A stretch of 64,000 nt of DNA from Poecilobothrus nobilitatus. Taxonomy: Eukaryota; Arthropoda; Insecta; Diptera; Dolichopodidae. Shown here piece by piece: positions 1 through 11,140 of the stretch; the stretch's first letter is position 1, and each line of letters starts with the position of its first letter. The notes beneath the pieces are model-generated. The model had not been told where the DNA came from, searched no databases, and was given only the letters and a program-made list of their open reading frames with translations. The DNA lies in assembly GCA_947095535.1 (NCBI GenBank), contig OX352773.1, positions 30,773,398 through 30,837,397 on the forward strand, given 5' to 3'. Both the position numbers and the translations under genes were made by a program.

Positions 1-1412
1 GTTTAAACATAATCAATGTTATTTATTTTCTTAAATTTTCTTAAATAAAAAAAAGGAAAAATTAAAATTGAGTTTCAAAAGAAAATCAATAACCAAAAAA
101 AAAAAATTTGTTCTTTTTTTTTTGATTATTAATTCCTAATTATATTTCCTAAATAATTAGTTAATCATTTATTAATTTATTGACTATCAAATTAGGTACA
201 TACTTCATTTTGTTATCAACTGTTAATCCAAAAAGAAAAACCAAAATATTTAAAATAATTTTTATATTAATTTAACTAAATAAGTTATAAATCATAAATA
301 ATACCATTTAATTTTCCTATTATTTCCTACTAATATAAAACAAAATTATTATTACTTTTTAGTATTATTACAAATTACTATACCTATATTTAATTATTCA
401 TTAGTAAATTTATATGACGAATAATTAATACCCTTTTTACTTATTTTTATTTTTTTTTAATTTATTTTATTCCACATTTTTCATTCCACTCCATTACATT
501 TTTTTTTTTTGTTACGTACAAATTATATTCTAATATTAATTTTAAAAAAATTATGAAAAGAAAAACCACAAGCGGTACAACGAAAAAAAAACCAACCTTT
601 AAGTAAATTCTAAAATCTGAAGGAACAAAAAAAAAAAAAAAAATTTACAAAACAAACCGAAAATAACCCAAAAAAAAAAAAAAAAGCCAAAAAAAAAAAA
701 ACGTAGTAAATATTTCAATTAAAGCTTCTCTTCATAACCATAATGATATCATCACTGAAATTTTAATTCGTCTAATTTGGTATTTAATTTTTGTTTTTTA
801 TTGTATTTAAAATAAAATAAAATAAAATGAAAAAAGAAAAAAAAAAAGAAAATGAAAAAATTAAACATGAAACTTTTAATTCACTTTACGTCTGCGATAA
901 TATTTTTTTTTTTTTGTTTTGCCTTATGTTCGTTTTTTTTGCAAATTTTTCTTGTTCTTGTGTCATTATATTTTATTTTCCATCATGGTATTAAATTATT
1001 TACGAGTGTGTTGCGCGATATTTACGAGGTTTTTTTTTTTAACAAAATTTTATTTATGTACATAAACATAAATATATAAATATATTATAAGTACAGCATA
1101 TGAAGAGAAAATTTATACAAAAATTTTATACTCTTATCATAAAAGTTAGTTCTTCTCAGTATAAAAAAAAACACACATATATGTATCATAATATGTTTAG
1201 CTCAATATATAAAAATACAGTTGAGACACAAAAATTTTATAGTAAAAAGACTCACTTAATAAATTATAATTAACAAATTTTCTAGAAAAGTTTTTAAAAA
1301 AAAAAAAACGATAATGTTAGTGATGACTGATAACTCTTGGAACATTTATTTTATATCATGATAATAGAAATAGTGTAAACTTTTAATTTGTTTTTAAATT
1401 CTAAAATCATAC
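1..1412. other. AT-rich low-complexity DNA, no gene
   Basis: Nearly all A+T, with repeated A and T runs of 8-17 bases. A 75-codon open frame at 852-1079 is dominated by Phe encoded by T runs and has no recognisable domain, so I do not call it a gene. Nothing else is supportable before the SINE. Confidence 0.7.
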
Positions 1413-1424
1413 AAACTTTTAAAT

Positions 1425-1615
1425 TTGGGGCCTCGGTGACCTAGTGGGTAAGAGCTTATAAAATACACTGTAAACACCGAGAGAATGTGGGTTCGAATCC
1501 CACACATGTCAAAAGAGTTATTCCCCCTTACGACATTTACAGCCACGCCTAAAAAGGGAAGGCTATGTAATTTCCTGTTCACATGCAGAGAAATGCACTA
1601 AAAAAACAAAAAAAA
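1425..1615 (+). mobile_element. tRNA-derived SINE, copy A
   Basis: A short interspersed element with a tRNA-like head. An A-box-like stretch TGACCTAGTGGG lies at 1437-1448 and a perfect B box GGTTCGAATCC at 1490-1500; together these form an internal RNA polymerase III promoter. The head begins GGGGCCTCGG and a shared body follows (CGACATTTACAGCCACGCCT, then the TTTCCTG and GCAGAGAAATGCA blocks), ending in an A-rich tail. The sequence aaacttttaaat occurs just before (1413-1424) and just after the tail (1616-1627), which fits a target-site duplication from retroposition. The head and body match four other copies in this window (15.1, 18.3, 34.1 and 53.2 kb). The B box could read as a tRNA gene, but the head does not fold as a clean tRNA and the element carries a body and tail. 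Confidence 0.88.
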
Positions 1616-1627
1616 AAACTTTTAAAT

Positions 1628-2520
1628 CTAGTTGGCCAAGCGAACAAGAAGTCTGCTAAACGTCAATAATTAATAAATACATATTTAAAGTGTTTAAAGT
1701 GATAGTATAACATTTTTGTTTCGTTGTTTTGTTAGTCGATATTGTTAGTCGTTGTTGTCTAATATATATAAAATTTAGTAATTTTAAAATATTCAATACA
1801 CAAAATGGTATACATATACTTTTATTCTATTTTCAAGGCGGTAAATATTATGTTCAGAGGGTTCATAATCTAATCATAAATATAATCGAATTCCCTAACA
1901 ACAGGTTAATATTAAAAATTAAAATTATAGAAGAAGATATAATATTTAAAAATGCTTTTTATAAAATTTACTACTAAATGTAAATGACTATAAAAATAAC
2001 ATATGAATGTTTAAACGCATATGACAGTTCGAATCTAATTTATTAAAAACAGCAAAATTCTTAAATTTTTTTGTCACATTAAACAATTTCTATATTAATC
2101 CGGATTTCCAAATATAATAACTCATTCATGTATTTAGTTAAATAATCATTCATATGTACCTACATATAAATATATTTTTCTTTAATTATTCACTTTTATT
2201 TTAATCTCATACTCACTACTGAGTAATATTTAAGTTTTATTAACTCAATTTTGAGTAAATTTTGAAACAAAATTGACAACTGAATGAAATTTAAAACTTT
2301 GGTCTACTAATCAAAAGAACTGTACATTTTACATGATAATTATTATTCATTAGAAAATTTTTAAAAAAATGTATAAGGTATGTATGTACATATATATATA
2401 ATCAAAATGTAAAAGAGATTTATATAAATATTTAAAGCAAGTACAAAAACCGTTAAAAAGATTCTAATAAAAGTGATCAAACCATAGTGATAAATTTTCT
2501 AACCATGAACATCATCTACA
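1628..2520. other. AT-rich DNA, no gene
   Basis: No supportable gene. An 82-codon open frame at 1729-1977 has no recognisable motif. At 2200-2290 there is a cluster of ACTCA/TGAGT words (CTCATACTCACTACTGAGT, then TTAACTCAATTTTGAGT) that resembles the ACTCAA-rich foldback DNA at 20.5-21.2 kb. Confidence 0.5.
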
Positions 2521-2523
2521 TAT

Positions 2524-2653
2524 TGGGTCGTATGCATAAAACTGAGCTTAAACTCAAATCTAAATTTTTCGAACAAATGAACAACTTCAAGCCTAAATTT
2601 TATTTGAAAAAGTGACATTTGAGTTCAATCTCAGTTTTGATGCATTTGACCCA
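2524..2653. mobile_element. Short foldback/MITE-like element
   Basis: Two inverted arms of about 36 bp bracket a 57-bp centre. The left arm is 2524-2559 (TGGGTCGTATGCATAAAACT, then GAGCTTAAACTCAAAT). The right arm 2617-2653, reverse complemented, reads TGGGTCAAATGCATCAAAAC then TGAGATTGAACTCAAAT. They agree at most positions. There is no coding capacity, as expected for a non-autonomous inverted-repeat element. A sequence like the right arm recurs alone at 17046-17087. The transposase family is not identifiable. Confidence 0.6.
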
Positions 2654-2654
2654 T

Positions 2655-5600
2655 TCTCTTCGACCTCAAACTTCTTATGTCAAATTTGTCTTGAATAGAA
2701 GAAATAAAGAATATTTGGCCAAATTTTAACATTGCATTGGCAAAATATTCTAATTTAATTACCTATACATAAATTAGTAAACAATTCAAATTGAAAATAA
2801 CAAAAAAAAAAAACAAGTGTCATCAATTTATTTCCACAACTGTTCATAAATTTAATATTTATATACAAGCCAATATTTAGTTATTTTTATTATTATTATT
2901 TTTATTATTATTATGAATAAATTCAAAAATATATTTAATAGTATTTTCAATAAGCATATATGTACCTATATATAATAATATATAAAAAGTATATAATAAT
3001 ATTATATTATGTAAAATATGTTACTTGTACAGAGCGGGGAAAATCATAAAAAAAAAAATAGTTAGAGTAGTGCAGACTGCAGTGTAGTATAATGTGTACT
3101 CCATAGTGTATAACATCGGGCTTTATTTTAGTATATCATTTTTATATGTATTAATTTTTGGAATATTTTTTTTTTTTTTTATATCTTATATTTTTTTAAA
3201 TTTTTTTTTTTTGTTTTTTTTTTTTACAAGAAAAAGCCAAAAAGCAAATACTATTTTCGTTGCTACTGTTGTTAATTTTATTCGTAATTTTTTTTTTTTT
3301 TTTTTGATATTTACATTCAAAAATGTTTCTTGGCAAAAAGATAAATCTAAAAATAGATATATATAATAATAATATCGTAGTACACAAACACAAACATATG
3401 CATATATATGTATATATATAGTTATATAGATGGAATATGAAAGTATGTACATACATATATCTATCGAATAAAATAAAGAAAAATGAATCTATGAAAATTG
3501 AAAATTTACTGCTTTTTTTTCACTTAAAAAAAAAATGTTTTTTTTTTATTTTATTTTTTTTTTTTTTTTGTTCATAAAAATAAAGAAATAGAACGGTTTA
3601 TGATTGAAACACTAAAAACACTCTACAGTTTATTTTTTGAATTGAAAAAAAAAAAAAAATAATAATGAAAATGTGGTTCAATGGAACTCAATGAATTAAA
3701 TAATTTTCAACTTTAAGTTGTTCATCTGTGTTTCCTTTTTAATGAAAAATTTTTTTTTCATTTCTTCTATTTTATGTGTTGTTTTAGCGTATAGAATAAG
3801 TTAAAATTATTGCAATTAAATAATTAGGAAGCTTTTTTTTTTTTGTTTTTTATTAAAGTGTCTCGTTCTTTTCCAAATTGTATTATTTCCAATTGATTTA
3901 TTATTGAAATGTGAAATGATTTTTCCTTTGAAATAAATTAATTTTAACTTAATAGACACTAAAATATTATCTATGTATAGGAATTTTTCAATATTTGTAT
4001 ATATATTATATGTACATATTTATAATTTTATTTAAATTTTCGATAAAATTTTAAATTATTTTGTATAAATAGGTAATATTTAATGTTACTTAAAATAAAA
4101 TACATACATAATACATATACATATATACATTAATACAATAAAGTAAAGTTACTGAGTGATGAAGGATAATAATGAATGATAAAAAAATAATTATCCTTTG
4201 TGAAAATAATTTAAAAACCAAAAAAAAAAACATTAAAACTCTTAAACCTTAATGGGAAACTCTTGATTTTACTCTTAAACTTTAAAGGGGAACTTGAAAC
4301 CTTAAAGGGAAGGGCAGAATAATATAATTATGGAGGTCCGTACAATATAAGAGATATATATAGTTATTAAAGAGAAAGGGATCAAAAATAAAAAAATCAA
4401 CAAAAATCATTTTAGTTTAATTCACTTAAATTTCTAAAGATTAACAAAACCTTCGTTATCTTTACCTTAACATGTCTTTTAAAAGCAATATTTAACACTA
4501 ACTGTATTTCAGTTATATATAACTTATCTCAATTTAAATAGCTTAACTTTAAAAAGCTATCGTTAAAATGTAAATTCTACCTTATAATTTGGGATTGGGT
4601 ATAAAATTCATGTCTCAAAATCCTAAATATCAAATCTAAAATTACAAAATCTTATTCTTGCGTATTTAAGCACTGTACTTGGAAGAACCCCAAAACAAAA
4701 AAACGATCATGTAATAAAGTTCAAATTTCAATTAATTTTCTTCCGAAACGTGTACAATAAACGAATCAGTTTAAATGCACCTATAGTTCCAAGATTAAAA
4801 TTTTTTAAGAAAAGCTTAACAAATTTTCAATCTAAAAAAAAAGCTTTCAAAACTAACTTACAAAAATGTTATTAAATTTTACGAATGTTTGGTTCTACAA
4901 CATTATCTGCAGGCTGCACTCTTCAGTATAGGTTTTGTATAGTTGTATTACCTAGACATTAGACAACTCCTGGAGTCCTGGTTTAAAATTTACGATTAGT
5001 TTAATACTTATATGAAATTTTATCAAAATCATCTGCGAAGTATAAAATGAATCGAAAATTATTTTTGTTCCCGTATAATCACTTTTTATAAAGAAGTTTT
5101 TTTTTTTTTTGAAAAAGGATGAAAATATAATTAATTTTTTCTTTAAAAAAAGAAAGTGTTTGAAAGAGGTTTTATTTATTTTTTTTTTTTTCAAAAATAG
5201 AATGCGATACCTGAACAATAAAAGAATCAATTAATAAATGCAATGGTTTTAAGAACCCTACCTTTAAATTTTATATCTTTTCGGAAAATTATCAAAAAAT
5301 TTAATTTGAAAAAAAAAAAAACAAAGTTCACAAAAGCTGGTAATTTAATTGAACAATTAGTTTTATATATAATTATTTTAATGTTTACAAAAATGTTTAT
5401 TATTTTTATTAAATTATCATTGAGAGAGTGTTACAAAAATACATATACAGATTATAATTCAATCAAATATAATTTAAACAATAAAATTAAAAGTACTTGG
5501 TGTAAATTTTCTACTTTATAGTTCAGTGATTAAATGATTATTCAGAGTGGCCCCGATAAATTTTTTTTTTTTTTTTTTTCAGATAATTGATAAATTTAGT

Positions 5601-7515
5601 TAAAAAAATATTTTTTGTTTTTTTTTTTTTAAAGAAATCCAATGGAACAGCACTGTATAATATACACACATATTAATTATGTATGAAAATTTGTTAATAA
5701 GATAATAAATTGTACTACCATAATTAGAGTAAATATGATAATATGGCAATTTTGTGTTTTTCCATTTTTGTAGTTTGGTTTTTAAAAAAAAAAATTTTTT
5801 TTTTTTTATTGTTTATTACTTTTTAAGTAATTAGATAATTTATATGATAAGTTAATGTAATTAAGTTGAAGTTTTAGGAATTTTATTTTAAAAATAACGT
5901 CGATAAATAATTTTTGTATAGGTTTAAATTAAAACTGTCTAAAGTTGGTTAAGTATTTTTTTTTTTAAGTTTTGTTTTAGTATGGCTGCATTGAGCATTT
6001 ATTGACTTCAAAGAAACTTTTGTAACCGGATGATATAATTTAAGTTTAATAAATTTATAAAGGTGATAGAAAGACGTTATTTTAAAGCTTCTTTTAAATG
6101 TATATGAATGAGTTTCAAAGATTCTATATATGCTAAAGCATTCTAATATTTACTGACATTTCTGGGTTTGGAGTTTTTATTAAAATTCGGCGTCATATAC
6201 TTTAACTTGGAACACCATAAAAAAATTTAAAACCTTAAGAACATATCAAGTCTATTTTTTGCTATACAACTTAGATTTTATAAAGAGTTTTTATACAATA
6301 TAAAAACGATTACAAAGATTTTAATTTTTTAGTTTTTTTTTAAGTGGAAAAAAATTTTTTTTTTCATAAAATATTGGAAACAAACAAAAAATTTGGGGTA
6401 TTTGCAATCATCTTTTTTTTTTGTTTTTTGTTTTTTTTTTTTGCCTTACATACGTATTTCATATTTTGGTATTAAGCCAAAACAATCTGAAAATTGTTAT
6501 TTTTATTGATGCTAAAAAATGTTTTTGGCTTTAAATTGAACTAAAAAATGATTTACAATAAAAATTTATTTTGGAAAAAAAAAAAAAAAAAATACAGGCA
6601 GACAGACACCATCTATGATGCCATCTAGTTGTAATTTAAAATACACACATTATTAGATAAATTTTGATTTCGTTAAAAAGTGATATTTAATACTTTGATG
6701 ATTATTATTACTTTATACGGGATATTTAGGAAAAAAAATTAATAAATTGTAGGTGTAGGTCATATTATATAGTATAACGTTGATTATTTTTGGTTTTTAT
6801 TTTTGTTTATTTTTTTTTTTTTTAATTAATCATAACAAGAAAATTGTAAAGTGCTGATCAATTTTTTTTTTTTTTTGTAGATTATTAGATGAAAAATTAT
6901 AGTTATTATTTTTGTAACGATCTTGGATCATGCTGAGATCATTTGTACTATTATAAATACCTTATTTTTAACTTAAAACCTCATTAAAGTTAACAAAAAA
7001 AAAAAAAAGAAAAAAAAAAGTATGTAGTTTTCAATTTGAAGTGAAAAGTTTCCAACAAAGAAAAACCAATTAAATAAAATAATGTTTGGTTAGGTTAGTA
7101 ATGTGCAGAGAACTAGAGAACTACGAGTACATATAAGTTAATAATATCAGAGGGTTTGTTTTTTTTTTGTTATATTTAATTAAGAAAATTATGTTAGTTT
7201 CGGTTAATTTCATTCAAGTAGAAATATTTTGTTACTTTTGATATAGTTGAATAATAATATGGAACAAATTTTTCGTAATCCGTAAATTAATTCTAGGCAT
7301 ATACATATAATATCATGTTAAACGTTTCCATTGTAAAAAAAAAAATGTTTGTGCTACTTTTTACTTGTTACATAAACCAGTTGTTAAGTATTTAGTTAAA
7401 TCAGTATCTTAACGATGGAACTATGACGTGAGTTGTTTTAGTTTATGTTTCTACAAATAAGTAATTTTGTCATGGATTTGGCTAATGAACTTTTACATAC
7501 TTTTATTTCAGATAA
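2655..7515. other. AT-rich low-complexity DNA, no gene
   Basis: Contains an ATT-type microsatellite at 2881-2914, TATA/CATA microsatellites near 2960-3010 and 3390-3465, and long A or T runs throughout. A short imperfect tandem stretch around CTTAAACCTTAA/AAACTTTAAAGGGG lies at 4235-4310. Open frames at 3094-3456, 4952-5230 and 5243-5521 are homopolymer artefacts without domains. I see no exon, tRNA or recognisable transposon coding sequence. Confidence 0.6.
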
Positions 7516-7524
7516 TATTCAAAA

Positions 7525-8370
7525 TTAGATTTTTTTTATGATTTTTTTCTTTGCGAAGTTAGGGGGGGAATCTCGAAAAAGACCAATGAGATCAATACTC
7601 GAATTCTCTTCAGTAGTATTGGACTTTAACCAACCAAGCGTCATCTACATTTGAAACCAAACATTAGGTTAGAATCTTATGGTACAATGTACTATTTGGT
7701 TTGAGAATAAAGCAATAGAAACAAAGGAAATTGGGAAATGTAGGAAGTTATTGGATGTTGGAAGGATTATTTAAAACAAAGATGTTGATATTCTTCTTGA
7801 CTTTAACGATATAATACATGTTATGGTTGCCAGTTTTATGAAATATTGCCGGCGATAAGCTATTCCATATTTCCGCTGTACGCGCATTATAAACAAATTT
7901 CTATGCGGGAAGGTGTGCAATCTGGGGTTCTTTAAGGTATAGGGATAAGTCTGTTCAGCCCTCCTTGTATCTCGGTTAGAATTTTTGAGAGGAGTCATTA
8001 AGGTTTTTATTTCTTCTGAAAATGTTCCTTTACCAACAAAATATATCTGAAAAAATACAAAATATCTATGAAATAGTGCTGCAATGACACGTCAATAATT
8101 TATAGATACTTAACAAATTTAAGGACAAAAAGAAGGTCTTACAGCGATACAGGAAACCTAAACATTTAGCTGCTTCCTAGCTATCCCAATAACATGGTTA
8201 GACTAATTTAACTTTTGGTTTAGCTTAATGCCCAGAATTTCAAACTTACAGGATGCTATACAATGTCTCATTTTGAAATATGAGGTTAGGTATTGCAGTG
8301 TTTAATTTATGTGAGATTATAGACATCACTTATTTTGAAGGTGTTAAACTCTGTTGATTTTATCCTTAGA
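7525..8370 (-). mobile_element. 5'-truncated CR1/Jockey-like LINE, 3' part
   Basis: A minus-strand non-LTR retrotransposon remnant made of decayed reverse transcriptase (about 7771-8370) followed downstream on the minus strand by a 3' untranslated region (7600-7770) and an A-rich end near 7525-7575. The 3' region recurs inverted at about 9320-9550 and in the same orientation at 12795-13040, which identifies it as a repeat. All three copies share a GAGATT(t/g)CC block close to an A-rich end, the pattern expected when target-primed reverse transcription preserves 3' ends. The clade label is inferred from protein motifs only. Confidence 0.75.
7771..8300 (-). pseudogene. Decayed LINE reverse transcriptase, C-terminal part
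   Basis: Minus-strand translation recovers motifs of the reverse transcriptase thumb and C-terminus spread over several frames. Near 8240-8060 read LGIKLNQKLN, then ARK, CLGFL, and a YKLL..RHCST-like segment, which corresponds to the family pattern LG..ld..L.W..H followed by a GFL.R block and a Y...iRp..eY.S segment. At 7998-7890 an open stretch reads RNLFI. A frame change follows, then NARTAEIWNSLSPAIF at about 7895-7840, the conserved R.A..WNSLP block found near the C-terminus of many CR1/Jockey-like elements. Several stops and at least two frame changes make it non-functional. Confidence 0.75.
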
Positions 8371-9015
8371 TTAGTTTAAATTTGTAAAAACTTGTAAAAT
8401 TTTAAAATCTTTTAAAAATTAAAATTTAAATGATTATGCCACGATTATGTCGTCACATCATATCACATCACGTCACAATATTTAAAATAAACTCAAAACC
8501 ACTAATCATCATTTAACTTATTCATCGCTTAATGGGTTTTTGAACACAAAAAAAAAAATTTTTTTTTTGAATAAATTAGTTTTTTTAATACTGAAAGTTT
8601 CTTGTAAAAAAAAAAAGAAAAGAAAAATGATAACTAGTTATTTACACAAAATTTTTAAATATATATATATATATATACGTATAAGTAAAAATTATTTTTA
8701 TCTTCCCTTTACATAAAGCTGTTATTGATATATGACTTTTTCAATTGTCGCGATTATCTGAATATTATTATTATTTTATATATAGAAATTGATTACGATA
8801 ACCCTAAAATTTGCATTAATATTTTTTTTGGAATTTTGTAATGAATGTACATGTGATCCAACATAATTCCGGTGGCGGTAATAACATAAATAAGTCATAT
8901 TTTATAACACAACTATAATCAAAAAATATAAACGTAAAAAAAATTCATATTAATATACATATTGAATATTATATGTAATCTAAAATAAATAAATAAAAAC
9001 TAAAATAATTCTAAT
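8370..9015. other. AT-rich DNA with TA microsatellite, no gene
   Basis: Contains a (TA)n run at about 8659-8677 and several A/T homopolymers. A small run of related words, CGTCACATCATATCACATCA then CGTCACAATA, lies at 8450-8478. No coding signal is visible. Confidence 0.5.
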
Positions 9016-9019
9016 ATCA

Positions 9020-9190
9020 GATAAAAGATGGCGTACAAATAGCTTGTAAGCGATTTAAGTATTATTTAGTTTCAGAATTTTGTACAATAGCTATTACAGT
9101 TGAATCATTGCTTAATGAAAATAATTATTCGAGGAATTAGTATGGGAGCGAATAGTGAATAAGATGGACTATAAATATATAGTGAACAGT
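9020..9190 (+). repeat. Dispersed repeat X, copy 1
   Basis: Shares a core with about 13060-13200. The clearest segment is TTGTACAATAGCT followed by (A)CAG..GA(T)TAATCA/GAATCATTGCTTA and TGAAA, preceded in both copies by AGATAA(A/T)AGATGG(C/G)G. Both copies have the same orientation while the adjacent LINE 3' ends are inverted to each other, so this is probably a separate family. Identity is moderate and the borders are approximate. Confidence 0.4.
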
Positions 9191-9319
9191 CGAATTTAAG
9201 CAAATTAATTTATTGTAGTATTTCAGTCTGTTAAGATTTACTTTAAAATTTCTTCGGCAAATACAATAGGTACTATTTTTTGATTTAGTCTTTTGTTTAA
9301 ATTTTTTTTTTAATTTCCT

Positions 9320-9550
9320 ACTCCTTCCAATATTCAGTAGCTTTCCATATTTCTCAATTTACTTTATTACTATTTTCTCTAATCCCCAAACCATATGTAT
9401 CAATCTAATATTTCGTTTAGAAGGAAGGTGGCGTTTGGTTGGTTCAAATTCAATACTATCAAAGCGAACTTGCGTGATAATCTCTTACTTATGTGTCTTT
9501 CGAGATTGCCATCTACCCTCGCAAAAAATGATAAAAATAAAGACTAAATT
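9320..9550 (+). mobile_element. LINE 3' end, second copy (plus strand)
   Basis: Reverse-complement match to the 3' region of the LINE at 7525-7770. Shared blocks in order are TCCTTCCAATATTCAGTAGC, CCATATTTCTCAATTTAC, GGTTGGTTCAAATTCAATAC and CGAGATTGCCATCTACCCTC, then an A-rich tail (GCAAAAAATGATAAAAATAAA). No coding sequence is recognisable upstream, so it is a severely 5'-truncated insertion or an old fragment. Confidence 0.65.
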
Positions 9551-10740
9551 TATCTTATCTGTTTTAAGAACTAAACTCAAGACCCCATTAAATAGATATT
9601 AACGTCTATTATATTTACTTCTTTTCTACATGTATACTTTTTTTATTTTTTTTAGTAACATTCGTCTAAATTAATAATTTTTTAAATGAGTGATTTCTTA
9701 ATTTAATGATCTAATTGCTAAATAGATTAAAAATAATATAGTTATGTACTTATATTAATATTACTCTAAGATATATTCTCGAAATATTTTTCTTACGTAA
9801 TTTCAAAAAATTAGAGATTAACTTAAATTGAACCTTCGCTAATATTTAAAATTTATTATTGTATCTAACAGATAAATTAAATAAAATTAATGACTTTCAT
9901 ATATAATAAGGAAATTTTATAAAAGGTGTGAACAACTCTAAATATACCTTTGTATCTACATATATATCGAATATATATATACGAGTATTATTTACTCAAT
10001 TTTTTAAATTTGTTTTTTTCCGATCAGATACTTATTATTTTTTATACTTTCTTTTTTTTTTAAAGTTGTTTAAATTTTTTTTTTTTTTAATTAAAGTCTA
10101 GTCAAGCACACTAAGTTAATCACTTAATTACAATCATAAAAAATAATATATATTTACCTACATACATAATAATATATTTGTTGTGTTCTTCAAATAAAAT
10201 ATGTACTTCTATTTATTTATTGTATATATGTATGTATACATACCTCGCTGTATATTTATTCATAAATAAACAAAACTTTTAAACTTACAAAATATTACTT
10301 TTATTTTTAGGTATGTGTGAGTGTGAGTTTTTTTTTTCTATATCTAAACTTAATATTAGATTAATAGCACTAGATATGAGAAGTTAGCATATAATGCCAG
10401 CTGCTTGTTTTTTTTTTTTTTTGTAAATAATAATTTAAATTTTTTGAGTAAATCAGTTGTGTAAATGTAATATAAGGTATAACTGTAATTTAGCGTGATT
10501 TAGAAAATGAAAGTAAATGCGGTCAAGCGAAACTATGGCACGAAATTAAGATTGTTCCTACTCTAGTTTTATTTGTTATTTTAGTAATAAGTAATTGTTT
10601 TTTTTTTTTTCTTAATATTTAATTAAAATTTGTACAAGCATTTATAAATATTCATAGGTATATAATAATGTTAAGTAAATAAAATATTATTTAAAAGAAA
10701 ATTTAATTAACCCTTAATCGGTTGTATTAAATTTGTATAC
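9551..10740. other. AT-rich DNA, no gene
   Basis: No coding signal. It holds TATA/CATA microsatellites (9955-9985, 10145-10250) and T runs. One site worth noting is at 10301-10316, where a T-rich acceptor-like sequence directly abuts a donor-like sequence; it is listed separately. Confidence 0.5.
10296..10318 (+). promoter_or_regulatory. Candidate recursive-splice (ratchet) site
   Basis: The sequence TTACTTTTATTTTTAG is followed immediately by GTATGTG, with the junction at 10310/10311. A 3' splice site joined directly to a 5' splice site with no exon between is the known architecture of zero-length exons that remove long introns stepwise in Drosophila. This rests on motif match only; T-rich DNA produces AG|GT by chance, and the host gene is not visible. 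Confidence 0.22.
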
Positions 10741-10751
10741 ATTTATTGTGA

Positions 10752-11140
10752 TGTGTGCTATAAACCGCAGACTAAATAAACTATACAGATAAGCACTTTC
10801 ATATAAATATTTTAAGCGTTTTATAGCAGCCAGCATGAACATTTTTTTGGAGCCAGACTAAGTATTTTAGAATATTTAAATAGCAAAAATATAAATTTAT
10901 AGAATATTATTTAGTATTTTCCATTTTTGTAATTTAAAATGTAATTTTCCATTTTTGTAGTTTTATTTTTTTGTAGCCACACTAAGCAGTTTATGGAGCT
11001 AGACTAAGTGTTTTAGAATATCACTTAGTCTAGCTCCATAAACTGCTTAGTGTGGCTACAAAAAATAAAACTAAAAATTTTTATATGAAACTGATCTTCT
11101 GTATAGTTTATTTAGTCTGTGTATAAACTTAGTAAGCAGG
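10752..11140. mobile_element. Nested palindromic foldback/MITE-like element
   Basis: The centre is a perfect 39-bp inverted repeat: 10972-11010 (starts TGTAGCCACACTAAGCAGTT, ends CTAGACTAAGTG) pairs with 11022-11060 around an 11-base loop (11011-11021). Farther out, CAGACTAAATAAACTATACA near 10769-10790 is inverted near 11100-11120, and TTTCATATAAA also occurs on both sides. The left outer arm also carries a diverged copy of the inner arm (GGAGCCAGACTAAGTATTTT at about 10849), so inverted repeats are nested. There is no open frame. This fits a non-autonomous foldback element or an insertion of one copy into another. Confidence 0.72.

Noticed and set aside
852..1079. 75-codon open frame with Phe-rich hydrophobic product
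   Set aside because: Product arises from T homopolymers, and there is no domain or supporting splice or promoter signal.
1425..1510. Authentic tRNA gene
   Set aside because: A and B boxes are present, but the head does not form a full cloverleaf, and a conserved body, A tail and target-site duplication follow.
1394..1582. 62-codon minus-strand frame
   Set aside because: It is the antisense of SINE copy A; related frames occur over copies B and D, so it is repeat-derived.
3186..3456. Two overlapping minus-strand Lys/Tyr-rich frames
   Set aside because: Generated by CATA microsatellite and A/T runs; both frames are open simply because stops are rare in these repeats.
7560..7567. Run of G (AGGGGGGGA) as a regulatory or telomeric signal
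   Set aside because: It is a short G run inside the 3' region of a LINE copy; the other copies have a different sequence there.
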